Shown piece by piece: positions 1 to 6,744 of a stretch of 13,258 nucleotides of DNA. A program made the position numbers and the translations under genes. The DNA comes from GCA-2687515 sp046582475 (GTDB lineage: Bacteria > Pseudomonadota > Alphaproteobacteria > Rhodospirillales > UBA2165), in contig JAYGEH010000274.1 of the NCBI GenBank assembly GCA_046582475.1, forward strand, positions 1 to 13,258, in the 5' to 3' direction. A model generated the notes under the pieces. The model was not told the origin of the DNA. It did no database searches and worked only from the letters and a program-made list of their open reading frames with translations. The first letter of the stretch is position 1. Every line of letters begins with the position of its first letter.

Positions 1-471
1 ACCCCCGACGATCCAGACATAGTAAGCGGCCAATATGTCACCCAGTTCGGCACCCATGAGACGACCAGCGGCCTGTTTGGGGAGCTGCGAAACCTCGCCC
101 TGCCGGCCATTGCTACACTGGAAGGACGCCACCGGGGCGGGACTCGGTATACCTGGGCGTTTCCTGGTATGACCTTCGCCGTCACCACGGACTCCATGTG
201 GATATACGAGGTCTACCCGCTGGCACCGGACCGCACCCGGGTCGTGATGACGATATGCTTCCCCAAGGTGTCCACCGAGTTAATCGACTTCCAGGAACGG
301 GCAGCGGGCTATATTGAGCGCATGGATATAGCCATGTCTGAGGACATTCCCATGCTTGAACGCCAACAAAAGGGATTGTCGTCGCCGTTCGCCAAACCGG
401 GCCGGTTCTCGGAGCTTGAGCCCAATGTGGCCGGTTTCGCCCACTGGTTCGCCCAACGGATAACGGCATGA
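1..471 (+). CDS. Rieske-type ring-hydroxylating oxygenase alpha subunit, C-terminal part (5' end outside window)
   Basis: The frame is open from the first base and ends at TGA 469-471, giving 156 C-terminal residues. The visible part matches the catalytic (SRPBCC/Ring_hydroxyl_A) domain of Rieske non-haem iron oxygenase large subunits. These enzymes use electrons from a reductase/ferredoxin to hydroxylate or demethylate aromatic, quaternary-amine or related substrates. Signs are the ending pattern SEDIPMLERQQKG, where the Asp (codon 343-345) sits where the third ligand of the mononuclear iron is expected, followed by GRFSELEPNV and a terminal FAHWFAQ, typical of the family's C-terminus. The Rieske [2Fe-2S] half (CxH...CxxH) and the two His iron ligands would lie upstream of the window. 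Substrate cannot be assigned. The gene ends cleanly, with no partner gene downstream, and base composition drops to AT-richer sequence after it, so it probably belongs to a different unit from the rest of the window. Confidence 0.85.
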   Translation, partial: TPDDPDIVSGQYVTQFGTHETTSGLFGELRNLALPAIATLEGRHRGGTRYTWAFPGMTFAVTTDSMWIYEVYPLAPDRTRVVMTICFPKVSTELIDFQERAAGYIERMDIAMSEDIPMLERQQKGLSSPFAKPGRFSELEPNVAGFAHWFAQRITA

Positions 472-582
472 TCCGCGTCGGTGATGCTACTTTTGGGACC
501 ATGGTTTGGTGGGTGACATTGCCCCGGGTGGGTGGTGGTGGACGTAGTCTGGAGCGAACTCGTCTCCGGTGTTTGCGAGTAA

Positions 583-712
583 TTTCCCTGATAAGCAGGG
601 AAAATACGGCAAAATTTTCTAGTTTTTGATACAGCTACCGTAGAGTTAGTCGTCGCAACACTGCGGGCTCTCTGAGCTTGAGTGTCGAATTCCCTATGAG
701 ATTAATAGGGAA
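583..712. repeat. Two hairpins with shared TTCCCT/AGGGAA arms
   Basis: TTTCCCTG (583-590) pairs with CAGGGAAA (596-603) across a 5-base loop. About 90 bases further, TTCCCTAT (690-697) pairs with ATAGGGAA (705-712) across a 7-base loop. The same hexamer and its complement are therefore used four times in 130 bases. From general familiarity, clustered AGGGAA motifs recur in intergenic DNA of many alphaproteobacteria; their role is unknown to me. The first hairpin is not followed by a clean T run, so it is a poor intrinsic terminator, although it lies about 110 bases after the oxygenase stop codon. Confidence 0.5.
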
Positions 713-1047
713 ATGAATCGAGATAACAGGTAATGAAATTCCAATAACATGGATTAAAGTAGGTTCAAATCGGAAGCAGGCAACCAGCGTTATTTGCACT
801 TAGATTTCGCGCCCTTGTAGGTACGATTATGGCGGTTGAGGGGCAGGATTTGTTCAAGACCCTACACTAGCCAAACATGTGTAAAATTATCATGCAAATG
901 GTTGCCGACAGGGAAGTGCCACCTACACGCGGATTTTCAATGGCCTGCTCGAGTGAAAATAGTGAGTGTTTTCTACGCTTTCATCAGGGTGAAAATAAAC
1001 TGCATAAAAAGTGCATAAATCAGAATGGGTTCAGTCGACGGTTTCGG

Positions 1048-1066
1048 TAACTAAAACTTTTAGTTA
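1048..1066. promoter_or_regulatory. Perfect 19-bp palindrome, operator-like
   Basis: TAACTAAAACTTTTAGTTA is a perfect dyad about one central base (9-bp arms). It is AT-rich with no following T run, so it resembles a dimeric repressor operator (TetR or MarR class size) more than a terminator. No gene starts close to it, so any target gene has been lost or is unrecognised. Confidence 0.4.
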
Positions 1067-1148
1067 GCCGAGGTTGCTCATTCACATATCATCTCGGTCA
1101 TTTCACATTGATTGGGAACAATTTTACGCCGCTGCTTTATCTCTTTAT

Positions 1149-1169
1149 ACCGTAAAGTGACTTTACGGT
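1149..1169. promoter_or_regulatory. Perfect 21-bp dyad, operator-like, copy 1
   Basis: ACCGTAAAG (1149-1157) and CTTTACGGT (1161-1169) are perfect inverted arms around TGA. The site is the same length as the dyad at 1224-1244 and shares 17 of 21 positions with it, with centres 75 bases apart. Two related sites of this kind are typical of a cooperatively bound dimeric regulator at a promoter, but no regulated gene is seen nearby. Confidence 0.45.
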
Positions 1170-1223
1170 TTCAATTTGAGCAAATAGCAAATTGGATATC
1201 AAAAAACCCTGCCCCGTAATCGA

Positions 1224-1244
1224 ACCGTCACGTCACTTGACGGT
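1224..1244. promoter_or_regulatory. 21-bp dyad, operator-like, copy 2
   Basis: ACCGTCA (1224-1230) pairs with TGACGGT (1238-1244). The outer bases match the 1149-1169 dyad (ACCGT...ACGGT). A nested dyad CGTCA-CT-TGACG occupies 1231-1242. Together the pair looks like a two-site operator region of a lost or moved gene. Confidence 0.42.
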
Positions 1245-1478
1245 AGCATAATTTGAGAATCAGATTTGCTCAGTGTTCAATTTAAAATTCGGGCTACAGC
1301 CTCTTTCCAAATTTTAGCTACATGAGTTCGGGCGGCTTCGTTATTGCGGCTGTGCCCGGCTTGTAGTCGCGGGCAGTCGGAGAATATCAGTATCCTTTAT
1401 GCGGTAATTGGCAACTTCAGAGTATACAGCCGTATATAGAGGATAAAGATGGAGCGCGATTTCCCAAGTTTCCGTGGG

Positions 1479-1790
1479 GTTATGGCAGACAGACTTTACC
1501 TATTTGAAGGTCATTGGCTGGGGCTGGATGTATCTGTCAACGATCCTTGATGACTATTCACGATATATCGTTGCCTGGAAACTGTATACGACAATGAAAG
1601 CCGAAGATGTAACCGACACACTCAAACTTGCCCTGCAGGCAACCACCAACGCTATCACGAGAGCATCAATAATCTAACTCCTGCCGACGTCTACTTCGGA
1701 CGTGGCCAGTCCATTCTGAAACAGAGAGAAAGGATCAAGAAAAAGACAATCAAAAAACGGCGCTTGCATCATCGCAAAATCGCCGCTTAA
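1479..1790 (+). pseudogene. IS3-family transposase OrfB fragment, internally deleted and frameshifted
   Basis: Frame 1 gives WQTDFTYLKVIG followed by LDDYSRYIVAW and LALQA, the first half of an rve (DDE) integrase core, with the first catalytic Asp in QTDF. At about 1640 the homology jumps to frame 3, which reads NHQRYHESINNLTPADVYFG and continues to the natural-looking C-terminus HHRKIAA and TAA at 1788-1790. By comparison with intact family members from memory, roughly 85-90 residues are missing between LALQA and NHQRY, including the SDNG Asp and the ERWH Glu. Frame 1 stops at 1675-1677. It cannot make active transposase. Confidence 0.85.
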
Positions 1791-1862
1791 CATAATCAAC
1801 CAGACGAGCCAGATCCTCCTGAGCTCAAATCGCAAAGTGCTTCAAAGGTTTTGATGACGGAC
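1479..1862 (+). mobile_element. IS3-family insertion sequence remnant (3' part with internal deletion)
   Basis: The remnant starts inside the transposase OrfB catalytic domain (LWQTDFTYL) and runs past its stop codon to a probable right end near 1862. Read on the reverse strand, the end begins TGTCCGTCATCA, a plausible IS3-type terminal sequence; the terminal assignment is inferred because the left end is missing. OrfA and the first half of OrfB are absent, and an internal block is deleted at about 1640. The homology of the neighbouring reverse-strand hydrolase stops at the same point, so the element apparently inserted into that gene and a flanking deletion followed. Confidence 0.7.
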
Positions 1863-2323
1863 ACGAGCCCGTGGCAAATTGTCAGGGCTTCGGAATACGT
1901 GCCGAGAGAATGGATATCAAGCAGGTAATCCACAGTGTCAAAACCCGGGCGCAGCTCACGGGCCCGGCGCAACTCAACACTATCTTCGTCACCATCAAGC
2001 CGCTCTTCCAGCCAAACCCGGTTGAAGTCTTCATCAACCAGACGGGACGCGGTTGGGGCATTTACATCAAAGTTCAAAAAGGCCTGATAATTTACTAAGC
2101 CAAGTGTCAACTTCCCCCGTACGGGTTGAACATCGGCCTTGAACAGATAATCCAGAGCAATCGCTCCGCAGATTTCATTTCCATGAGTGACCGCATTGAT
2201 CATCACATGCGGCCCTGGAATTCCGCTATCGAATGTGGTGACATAATCAACGCCAGTATTGCCCTTACGGTAAGCTTCAATATCGGGCGCGACCAATTCA
2301 ACGGGGTAAGTTTTCTCGGCCAT
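1796..2323 (-). pseudogene. Succinylglutamate desuccinylase/aspartoacylase-family zinc hydrolase, C-terminally truncated
   Basis: The N-terminal half is a good AstE/AspA (M14-like) metallohydrolase. Zinc ligands His47 and Glu50 lie in THGNE and His138 in LLDIHS; the substrate Arg/Asn-Arg pattern RLVDEDFNR spans residues 94-102. Family members usually run to about 300-350 residues and remove an acyl group from an N-acyl amino acid. Here homology ends at ...YSEALTICHGL (about residue 153), exactly where the IS remnant begins. The last 22 codons (VSVIKTFEAL...) are read through the IS end, giving a chimeric 175-residue product. Start ATG at 2323-2321 has AGGA about 12 bases upstream on its strand. 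The C-terminal half of the fold is absent, so activity is unlikely. It is transcribed divergently from the LacI-type gene, and a functional link to that operon is possible but unproven. Confidence 0.8.
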
Positions 2324-2435
2324 GACAATTGATTCCTGAGGATGGTCTGGGTGAACGAAAATCGACGCATCAAGCTAGTTTGAAGTTTTCTAGGGGTAAA
2401 GCATTCGAAGCGCTTTATATCTGAAGAGTGAAAAA

Positions 2436-2458
2436 CCAGACAGAGTATACAAGTCTGG
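2436..2458. promoter_or_regulatory. Imperfect dyad upstream of the truncated hydrolase
   Basis: CCAGAC (2436-2441) is inverted as GTCTGG (2453-2458), with the self-complementary GTATAC (2445-2450) at the centre. The GTATAC core resembles sites of GntR/FCD-type regulators. It lies about 115-135 bases upstream of the hydrolase start on the reverse strand, a position suitable for controlling that gene. The regulator is not identified. Confidence 0.3.
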
Positions 2459-2728
2459 CGGCACCAAAAGCAGCGCGAATGTGAGGGAGAAATTGCAGGC
2501 ATCAGAGATCATTGGGTTGCATGGGGTTTTCTCTCACCTTTCTTTTGGAAATTATTTCGACGAATTTCGTTCAGGTATTTTCACAGGCTATATACTTGTT
2601 AATTGAATTACCCAATTTGAAATAATGTATTTTTCTGAATGAATGTATGGCTTCAATTTCATGAGGATACAAATTTTCGCAGGTGATTACCTCTGCCTGA
2701 ATTTGCTATCTGATAATGTGGAAAACAT

Positions 2729-2744
2729 TTGAGGTTAACCTCAA
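2729..2744. promoter_or_regulatory. Perfect 16-bp palindrome before the lacI-type promoter
   Basis: TTGAGGTTAACCTCAA is a perfect dyad ending 7 bases before the proposed -35 (TTGACG, 2752-2757). It does not match the TGTATGCGCTTACA box, so a second regulator may act here, for example an activator just upstream of -35. The shape recalls SoxR/MerR-type dyads, but those normally sit between -35 and -10, so that assignment is not supported. Confidence 0.4.
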
Positions 2745-2751
2745 CTTTCCC

Positions 2752-2781
2752 TTGACGAAGCATTGAAATTGCAGCAATAAA
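2752..2781 (+). promoter_or_regulatory. Candidate promoter of the lacI-type operon
   Basis: TTGACG (2752-2757) is a good -35. With a 17-18 base spacer, the -10 would be in CAATAAA (2775-2781), a weak match. The LacI-family box begins at 2782, immediately after the proposed -10, where bound repressor would block initiation. The same TTGACG hexamer precedes the second box upstream of the TRAP operon. Confidence 0.4.
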
Positions 2782-2797
2782 TGTATGCGCTTACATT
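2782..2797. promoter_or_regulatory. LacI-family operator, copy 1 (autoregulatory)
   Basis: TGTATGCGCTTACATT contains the near-perfect dyad TGTATGC|GCTTACA with the central CG expected for LacI/GalR-family operators. It lies 37 bases before the GTG start of the LacI-type gene. The identical 16 bases occur at 8487-8502 before the TRAP operon. Two exact copies at the two promoters of the module make it the likely operator of the encoded regulator. Confidence 0.75.
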
Positions 2798-2833
2798 CGG
2801 TTTCATATTTTTGATAGAGGGAAATTAAAGAAG

Positions 2834-3889
2834 GTGGTTACACACAGGCGAACAGGTCGGGCTAGTCTCGCCACGCAAGCGGATGTTGCGCGTGCTGCCA
2901 ATGTGTCGTCCGCTACTGTATCACGCGTCCTGAACGGGTCATCTCTTGTCAGCCCTGATTGTGCGCAGTCTGTCCGTCAAACAATGAAGGAACTGGGCTA
3001 TATACCTCATGGTATCGCTCGCTCTCTGGCACTCAATAGGTCCGGCATGATCGGTGCAATTATTCCGACCATAAATAATGATATATTCGCCCGGGGAATT
3101 AATGCCCTGATGGAGCGACTGCGTGAAAGAAATTTCTCGCTTATGGTTTCGTCCTGCAACTACTCGCTTGATCTCGAAGGAGAATTGGCACGTCACATGC
3201 TGGAGCGCGGTGTCGATGGCCTTTTCCTAGTTGGTGCGGATCATGACAGCCATACAATTGATATGATCCGCAAATCTGGTCGACCTTATGTCTTTTCCTA
3301 TGTAGCTAAGCGATCAAAACACGGCCCGACCATCGGGTTTGAAAACGAAGAAGCGGCAGGTCAGGCTATTGATCATCTAGTTGGCCTTGGCCACAAGCAT
3401 ATTGGCATGTTTGCGGGTATCACCGATGGTAACGACCGGGCAGCAGCACGATTGCAAGGCGCAAGGGGGCGACTTGCGAAACATCACCTTGCTCTTGATG
3501 AGGCCTCCTCCTGTGAACTCCCGTATACTATTGAGGCAAGCCGTGAAGCGTTTCGAAAGCTCGTTCATGAAGGCAAAATACCAACAGCAATTTTATGCGG
3601 TAACGATGTGATTGCCATGGGTATAATGTTCGAAGCGGCGGAGCTTGGCGTAAATATCCCCGATGATCTGTCGATCGTTGGTTTTGACAATCACCCCCTG
3701 ACCGAACATTTGCGCCCCTCATTAACGACGATCGATATTCTGGCCGATAAAATGGCTGAAATTGCGGCCGACGCCCTTGTCGACGCCATTGAAACAGGCA
3801 ACACAATTCAATCTACCACAGTCGGTTCGCCTCTGCTGGTTCGTGGAACAACTGCTGCCCCACAAACTGATGTGGGGAGGCGACGATGA
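2834..3889 (+). CDS. LacI/GalR-family transcriptional regulator
   Basis: A 351-residue protein of normal family length. An N-terminal helix-turn-helix (about residues 14-33, TQADVARAANVSSATVSRVL) is followed by the hinge region (about 58-71, GYIPHGIARSL) and a periplasmic-binding-protein-like effector domain starting GMIGAIIPTINNDIF. GFDNHPLTEHLRPSLTTI near the C-terminus is the usual family signature. Start GTG 2834 is used because no ATG fits before the HTH; AGAGG (2816-2820) is a somewhat distant ribosome site, and a purine-rich AAAGAAGG runs right up to the start. An operator-like box lies just upstream and a second copy lies before the TRAP genes, so it probably represses its own operon and the transporter until an inducer (substrate or pathway intermediate) binds. 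The inducer is unknown. The next gene starts 115 bases later with no obvious promoter or box, suggesting co-transcription. Confidence 0.92.
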   Translation: MVTHRRTGRASLATQADVARAANVSSATVSRVLNGSSLVSPDCAQSVRQTMKELGYIPHGIARSLALNRSGMIGAIIPTINNDIFARGINALMERLRERNFSLMVSSCNYSLDLEGELARHMLERGVDGLFLVGADHDSHTIDMIRKSGRPYVFSYVAKRSKHGPTIGFENEEAAGQAIDHLVGLGHKHIGMFAGITDGNDRAAARLQGARGRLAKHHLALDEASSCELPYTIEASREAFRKLVHEGKIPTAILCGNDVIAMGIMFEAAELGVNIPDDLSIVGFDNHPLTEHLRPSLTTIDILADKMAEIAADALVDAIETGNTIQSTTVGSPLLVRGTTAAPQTDVGRRR

Positions 3890-4004
3890 AGAATTCAATG
3901 GCTTCACACCAATGAGCGCCATTCCAAAGTTATTTATGCAGGCGAGTTGATCATCGCTCAGCAAACCCCTCAAGATTTAATAGCCCTAATGCCCGGAGCA
4001 CCTC

Positions 4005-6182
4005 ATGAGCGACATAACCAAACTAAATACTGAGACCCCATGGGTGCGTATCGATGCTTCCGACAAGGACTGGAAAGACATCGATGCTCGCAACCATATG
4101 CAAATGTATGAGCAGATGCTGCTGATACGACGATTTGAAGAACAATTGCTTCGTCTTCATTCAGAAGGCCTTCTTCACGGTCCGGCCCATGCCAGTATCG
4201 GACAGGAAGGCGCTGCCGTCGGCTGCATGAGCGCGTTGGGTAGCAGCGACAAAATCAACGGAACGCACCGGATGCATCACCAGTTCCTGGCAAAGGCACT
4301 GAGCCATGTTTCGCCGGAAGGCTATGATCCGAGACATCAGGATTTTCATGCTGACATGCACGATGCTGTCATGCGGACCTTGGCCGAAATCATGGGGTTG
4401 AGCCCTGGGTTTACAGGCGGGCGCGGCGGCTCCATGCATTTGAAATGGGATGCCTGCGGGGCCCTCGGATCGAACGCCATCGTTGGCAGTAATCCGCCCC
4501 ACGCCGTTGGCTATGCGATGGCTGAAAAAATGCTCGGCACCAACAATATCGCGGTTTCATTTTTCGGGGATGGCGCATTGCAAAACGGAGCCAGCTACGA
4601 AGCGATGAACCTTGCCGCCCTATATAAGCTGCCAGTCATCTTCTTCTGTGAAAACAATCTTTATGCGGTGTCTACCCATATCAGCGAGCAAACTCGCGAA
4701 ACGCGACTTTCGGCACGTGGCCTGGGTCTTGGTGTACCGGGGGTCGAAGTTGATGGGATGAACCCTGTCGCTGTGCAATGCGCCATGTCATGGGCCCGCA
4801 ATTATATCGACGAAAATTCAGGACCAGTTCTGATCGAAGCTCAGACCTACCGCTTCCTGCACCAGTCGGGTCCATTGAAAGGCAGCGCCTTTGGTTATCG
4901 CACCAAGGAAGAAGAAGATAGCTGGAGAGCGCGCGACCCGTTGCAGGTCGTACCTGAACGCCTTGCAAAACTAGGGATCGTCAAAAAGAAAGATATCGAC
5001 GCCCTCGAAGAGCGGGTTACCTCCGTACTTGAAACGGCGTTAGCCACACTGTTGGAGCCCGCTGACGGGGTCGAAAATACCCGTCGCATTCGCCCCTCGC
5101 TTTGGCCATCTTCTGACAGTGTCGAATACGGTATTCGCGGCAATCTGGAAGAACTGAATGATAAGACGGTTCTTGAAAGCAGCGACCTTTCCGAGAACGC
5201 GACGAAACCGATGAAATATCTAGACGCCATGTCTCTTGTTGCGCTGTCAAATATGGAGCGTGATGAGAACGTCATTATCCTTGGTGAAGATGTGCACCGA
5301 CTGCGCGGCGGAACGTCTGGCGCCACAAAGGGCATTAGCGAGCGTTTTCCCGACAGACTGATTGGCACACCTATCAGCGAAAACGGGTTTACCGGGATGG
5401 CGGTGGGTGCCGCCCTGAACGGTCTGCGTCCGATCGTTGAAATCATGTATCCGGACTTCGCTCTTCTTGCGGCGGATCAGTTATTCAATCAAGCGGCCAA
5501 AATTCGCCATATGTTTGGCGGTGATCATGCCATGCCACTGGTCGTCCGCAGCAGGGTTTCCGCAGGCACTGGCTACGGCTCTCAACATTCCATGGATGCC
5601 GGCGGACTTTTTGCTCTGTATCCCGGCTGGCGAATTGTCGCGCCGACGACACCACACGATTATATCGGTCTTTTCAATGCCGCTCTGTATAGCAACGATC
5701 CGGTCCTTATCGTCGAATATGCGACGCTATTTCCCAATGTCGGGCCGGTACCCGTTGACGATACGCAGTTCATTGTTCCTTTTGGCAAAGCAAGAACAGT
5801 TCGCAGCGGCACCGATTGCACACTTGTGACTTATGGAGGTGTTCTTCCCAATGCACTTGCGGCGGTCGAGGAAAGTGGCGTTGACGCAGAAGTCATCGAT
5901 CTTAGGACAATTGATCCCATGGGGATGGACTGGCAGGCGATAGGGCAAAGCCTTGCACGTACAAACCGTCTGATCATTGCCGAAGAAACGACCCGGGGGA
6001 CGTCCATTGGCACGCATATCGTCAAGGTTGTTCAAGAGCGTTTCTTCGATGATCTCGATCACGAGATTGTCCATGTCTCCGGCTCCAACTCATCTCCGGT
6101 CGTATCAAAAGTGCTTGAACAGGCCGCCCTCGCGGGGACAGCGGAATTTATGAACGGTTTGGCAGAAGTCATGGACCGATAG
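4005..6182 (+). CDS. Thiamine-diphosphate-dependent dehydrogenase E1, fused alpha-beta subunits (2-oxoacid/acetoin type)
   Basis: A 725-residue single-chain E1. Residues about 30-355 are an E1-alpha domain: IRRFEEQL (41-48), GGRGGSMHL (138-146), and the thiamine-binding motif GDGALQNG...ENN (188-218). Residues about 400-725 are an E1-beta domain: VIILGEDV (423-430), the catalytic-Glu segment PISENGFTGMAVGAA (Glu459), GSQHSMD with His528, and a transketolase C-terminal domain (VTYGGVLPNALAA onwards). Such enzymes decarboxylate a 2-oxoacid or cleave acetoin and pass the acyl group to a lipoyl domain. The lipoyl/hydrolase gene two places downstream has AcoC architecture, which favours an acetoin-dehydrogenase-like role over pyruvate or branched-chain oxoacid dehydrogenase; substrate remains inferred. 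An insertion after HQFLAKALSHV (about 102-125) distinguishes it from ordinary E1-alpha. GGAG (3995-3998) lies 6 bases before ATG. No E3 gene is in the window. Confidence 0.88.
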   Translation: MSDITKLNTETPWVRIDASDKDWKDIDARNHMQMYEQMLLIRRFEEQLLRLHSEGLLHGPAHASIGQEGAAVGCMSALGSSDKINGTHRMHHQFLAKALSHVSPEGYDPRHQDFHADMHDAVMRTLAEIMGLSPGFTGGRGGSMHLKWDACGALGSNAIVGSNPPHAVGYAMAEKMLGTNNIAVSFFGDGALQNGASYEAMNLAALYKLPVIFFCENNLYAVSTHISEQTRETRLSARGLGLGVPGVEVDGMNPVAVQCAMSWARNYIDENSGPVLIEAQTYRFLHQSGPLKGSAFGYRTKEEEDSWRARDPLQVVPERLAKLGIVKKKDIDALEERVTSVLETALATLLEPADGVENTRRIRPSLWPSSDSVEYGIRGNLEELNDKTVLESSDLSENATKPMKYLDAMSLVALSNMERDENVIILGEDVHRLRGGTSGATKGISERFPDRLIGTPISENGFTGMAVGAALNGLRPIVEIMYPDFALLAADQLFNQAAKIRHMFGGDHAMPLVVRSRVSAGTGYGSQHSMDAGGLFALYPGWRIVAPTTPHDYIGLFNAALYSNDPVLIVEYATLFPNVGPVPVDDTQFIVPFGKARTVRSGTDCTLVTYGGVLPNALAAVEESGVDAEVIDLRTIDPMGMDWQAIGQSLARTNRLIIAEETTRGTSIGTHIVKVVQERFFDDLDHEIVHVSGSNSSPVVSKVLEQAALAGTAEFMNGLAEVMDR

Positions 6183-6184
6183 AT

Positions 6185-6189
6185 GGAGG
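6185..6189 (+). promoter_or_regulatory. Ribosome binding site fixing the VOC gene start
   Basis: GGAGG lies 8 bases before ATG 6198. An earlier in-frame ATG at 6183 overlaps this GGAGG, so the later ATG is the better start. Confidence 0.65.
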
Positions 6190-6197
6190 TCAACAAG

Positions 6198-6662
6198 ATG
6201 CCTGAGACAAATGAAAATAGCGTTGCGGACCTGATCGTCCGCCCGCACCACACCGCGGTAAGTGTCGCTGACTTTGAATCGGCCCGTGATTTTTTTGTAA
6301 ACATCATCGGCATGAAGCTGGAAGGTGAAGCAAACAACAGGGATGAGGAAAACCTTGGGCTGGTCGTAGGGCTGCCGGGCGCGGTCATTCGTTGGGCCTT
6401 GCTGGAACGTGATGGCTACCGGATAGAACTTTTTAAATATCATACTCCTGAGGGTCGCGAGGTTCCTATTCGTCAATGCGATTATGGCCTGACACATATG
6501 GCATTTGAGGTCTCCGATACGGACGAGGTCTTTCGTCGCCTAAAGGAGCTTGGTTACGAAACCCTGTCTGATCCGCTGGAGCTGCGCGGCGGTGTGACCA
6601 AGCCAATATATGTGAAAGGGCCGGGTGGCATCATCATTGAATTTTTGGAGATTAGAAAGTGA
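6198..6662 (+). CDS. VOC/glyoxalase-fold metalloprotein
   Basis: A 154-residue protein with two beta-alpha-beta-beta-beta modules of the vicinal oxygen chelate superfamily. Expected metal ligands are in place: His18 (HHTAVSV), Glu77 (YRIELF), His100 (GLTHMAFEV) and Glu148 (GIIIEFLE). The family includes glyoxalase I, methylmalonyl-CoA epimerase and extradiol dioxygenases; sequence alone does not tell which chemistry applies. The start follows the E1 stop codon by 15 bases, which implies translation coupling and a role tied to the E1 reaction. Possibilities are epimerising or isomerising a hydroxy/oxo intermediate or removing a reactive aldehyde; these are inferences. Start 6198 is chosen over 6183 because a strong GGAGG precedes it at proper spacing. 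Confidence 0.85.
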   Translation: MPETNENSVADLIVRPHHTAVSVADFESARDFFVNIIGMKLEGEANNRDEENLGLVVGLPGAVIRWALLERDGYRIELFKYHTPEGREVPIRQCDYGLTHMAFEVSDTDEVFRRLKELGYETLSDPLELRGGVTKPIYVKGPGGIIIEFLEIRK

Positions 6663-6744
6663 ACAGTGAAGCATTTACGGGCCGCAAGCGTCTCCGTTCC
6701 AAACATAAAGTACCCGGCCTTATCACGTCAGAGGGTCCCGTTCG

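Larger units (their letters stand above)
472..1478. other. About 1 kb stretch with no convincing gene
   Basis: No open frame here has a recognisable protein family, a good ribosome binding site or coding-like codon use; the longest forward frame (836-1018, 60 codons) looks random. The stretch is AT-richer than both sides and contains two hairpins with TTCCCT/AGGGAA arms (583-603 and 690-712) and three perfect dyads (1048-1066, 1149-1169, 1224-1244), listed separately. It reads like non-coding DNA left after gene loss or IS activity between the oxygenase and the IS remnant. Confidence 0.6.
2324..2833. other. Divergent intergenic region, about 510 bp, no gene
   Basis: This gap separates the reverse-strand hydrolase from the forward LacI-type gene. 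No frame encodes a recognisable protein. Dyads seen: CCAGAC...GTCTGG (2436-2458), a perfect TTGAGGTTAACCTCAA (2729-2744), and the LacI-family box (2782-2795). A weak AAGCGCTT core lies at 2408-2415. The length and number of sites suggest regulated promoters in both directions. Confidence 0.6.

Noticed and set aside
583..603. First AGGGAA hairpin as the oxygenase terminator
   Set aside because: About 110 bases past the stop codon and followed by A-rich rather than T-rich sequence.
836..1018. 60-codon forward frame MRGRICSRPY...
   Set aside because: Cys/Lys-rich random-looking composition, no ribosome site, no recognisable domain, in an AT-rich stretch without coding character.
3762..3950. 62-codon forward frame overlapping the end of the LacI-type gene
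   Set aside because: Mostly inside the regulator in another frame; no ribosome site or recognisable family.
4895..5446. 183-codon reverse frame opposite the E1 gene
   Set aside because: Ser/Arg-rich shadow of a well-conserved forward E1 gene; no family resemblance.
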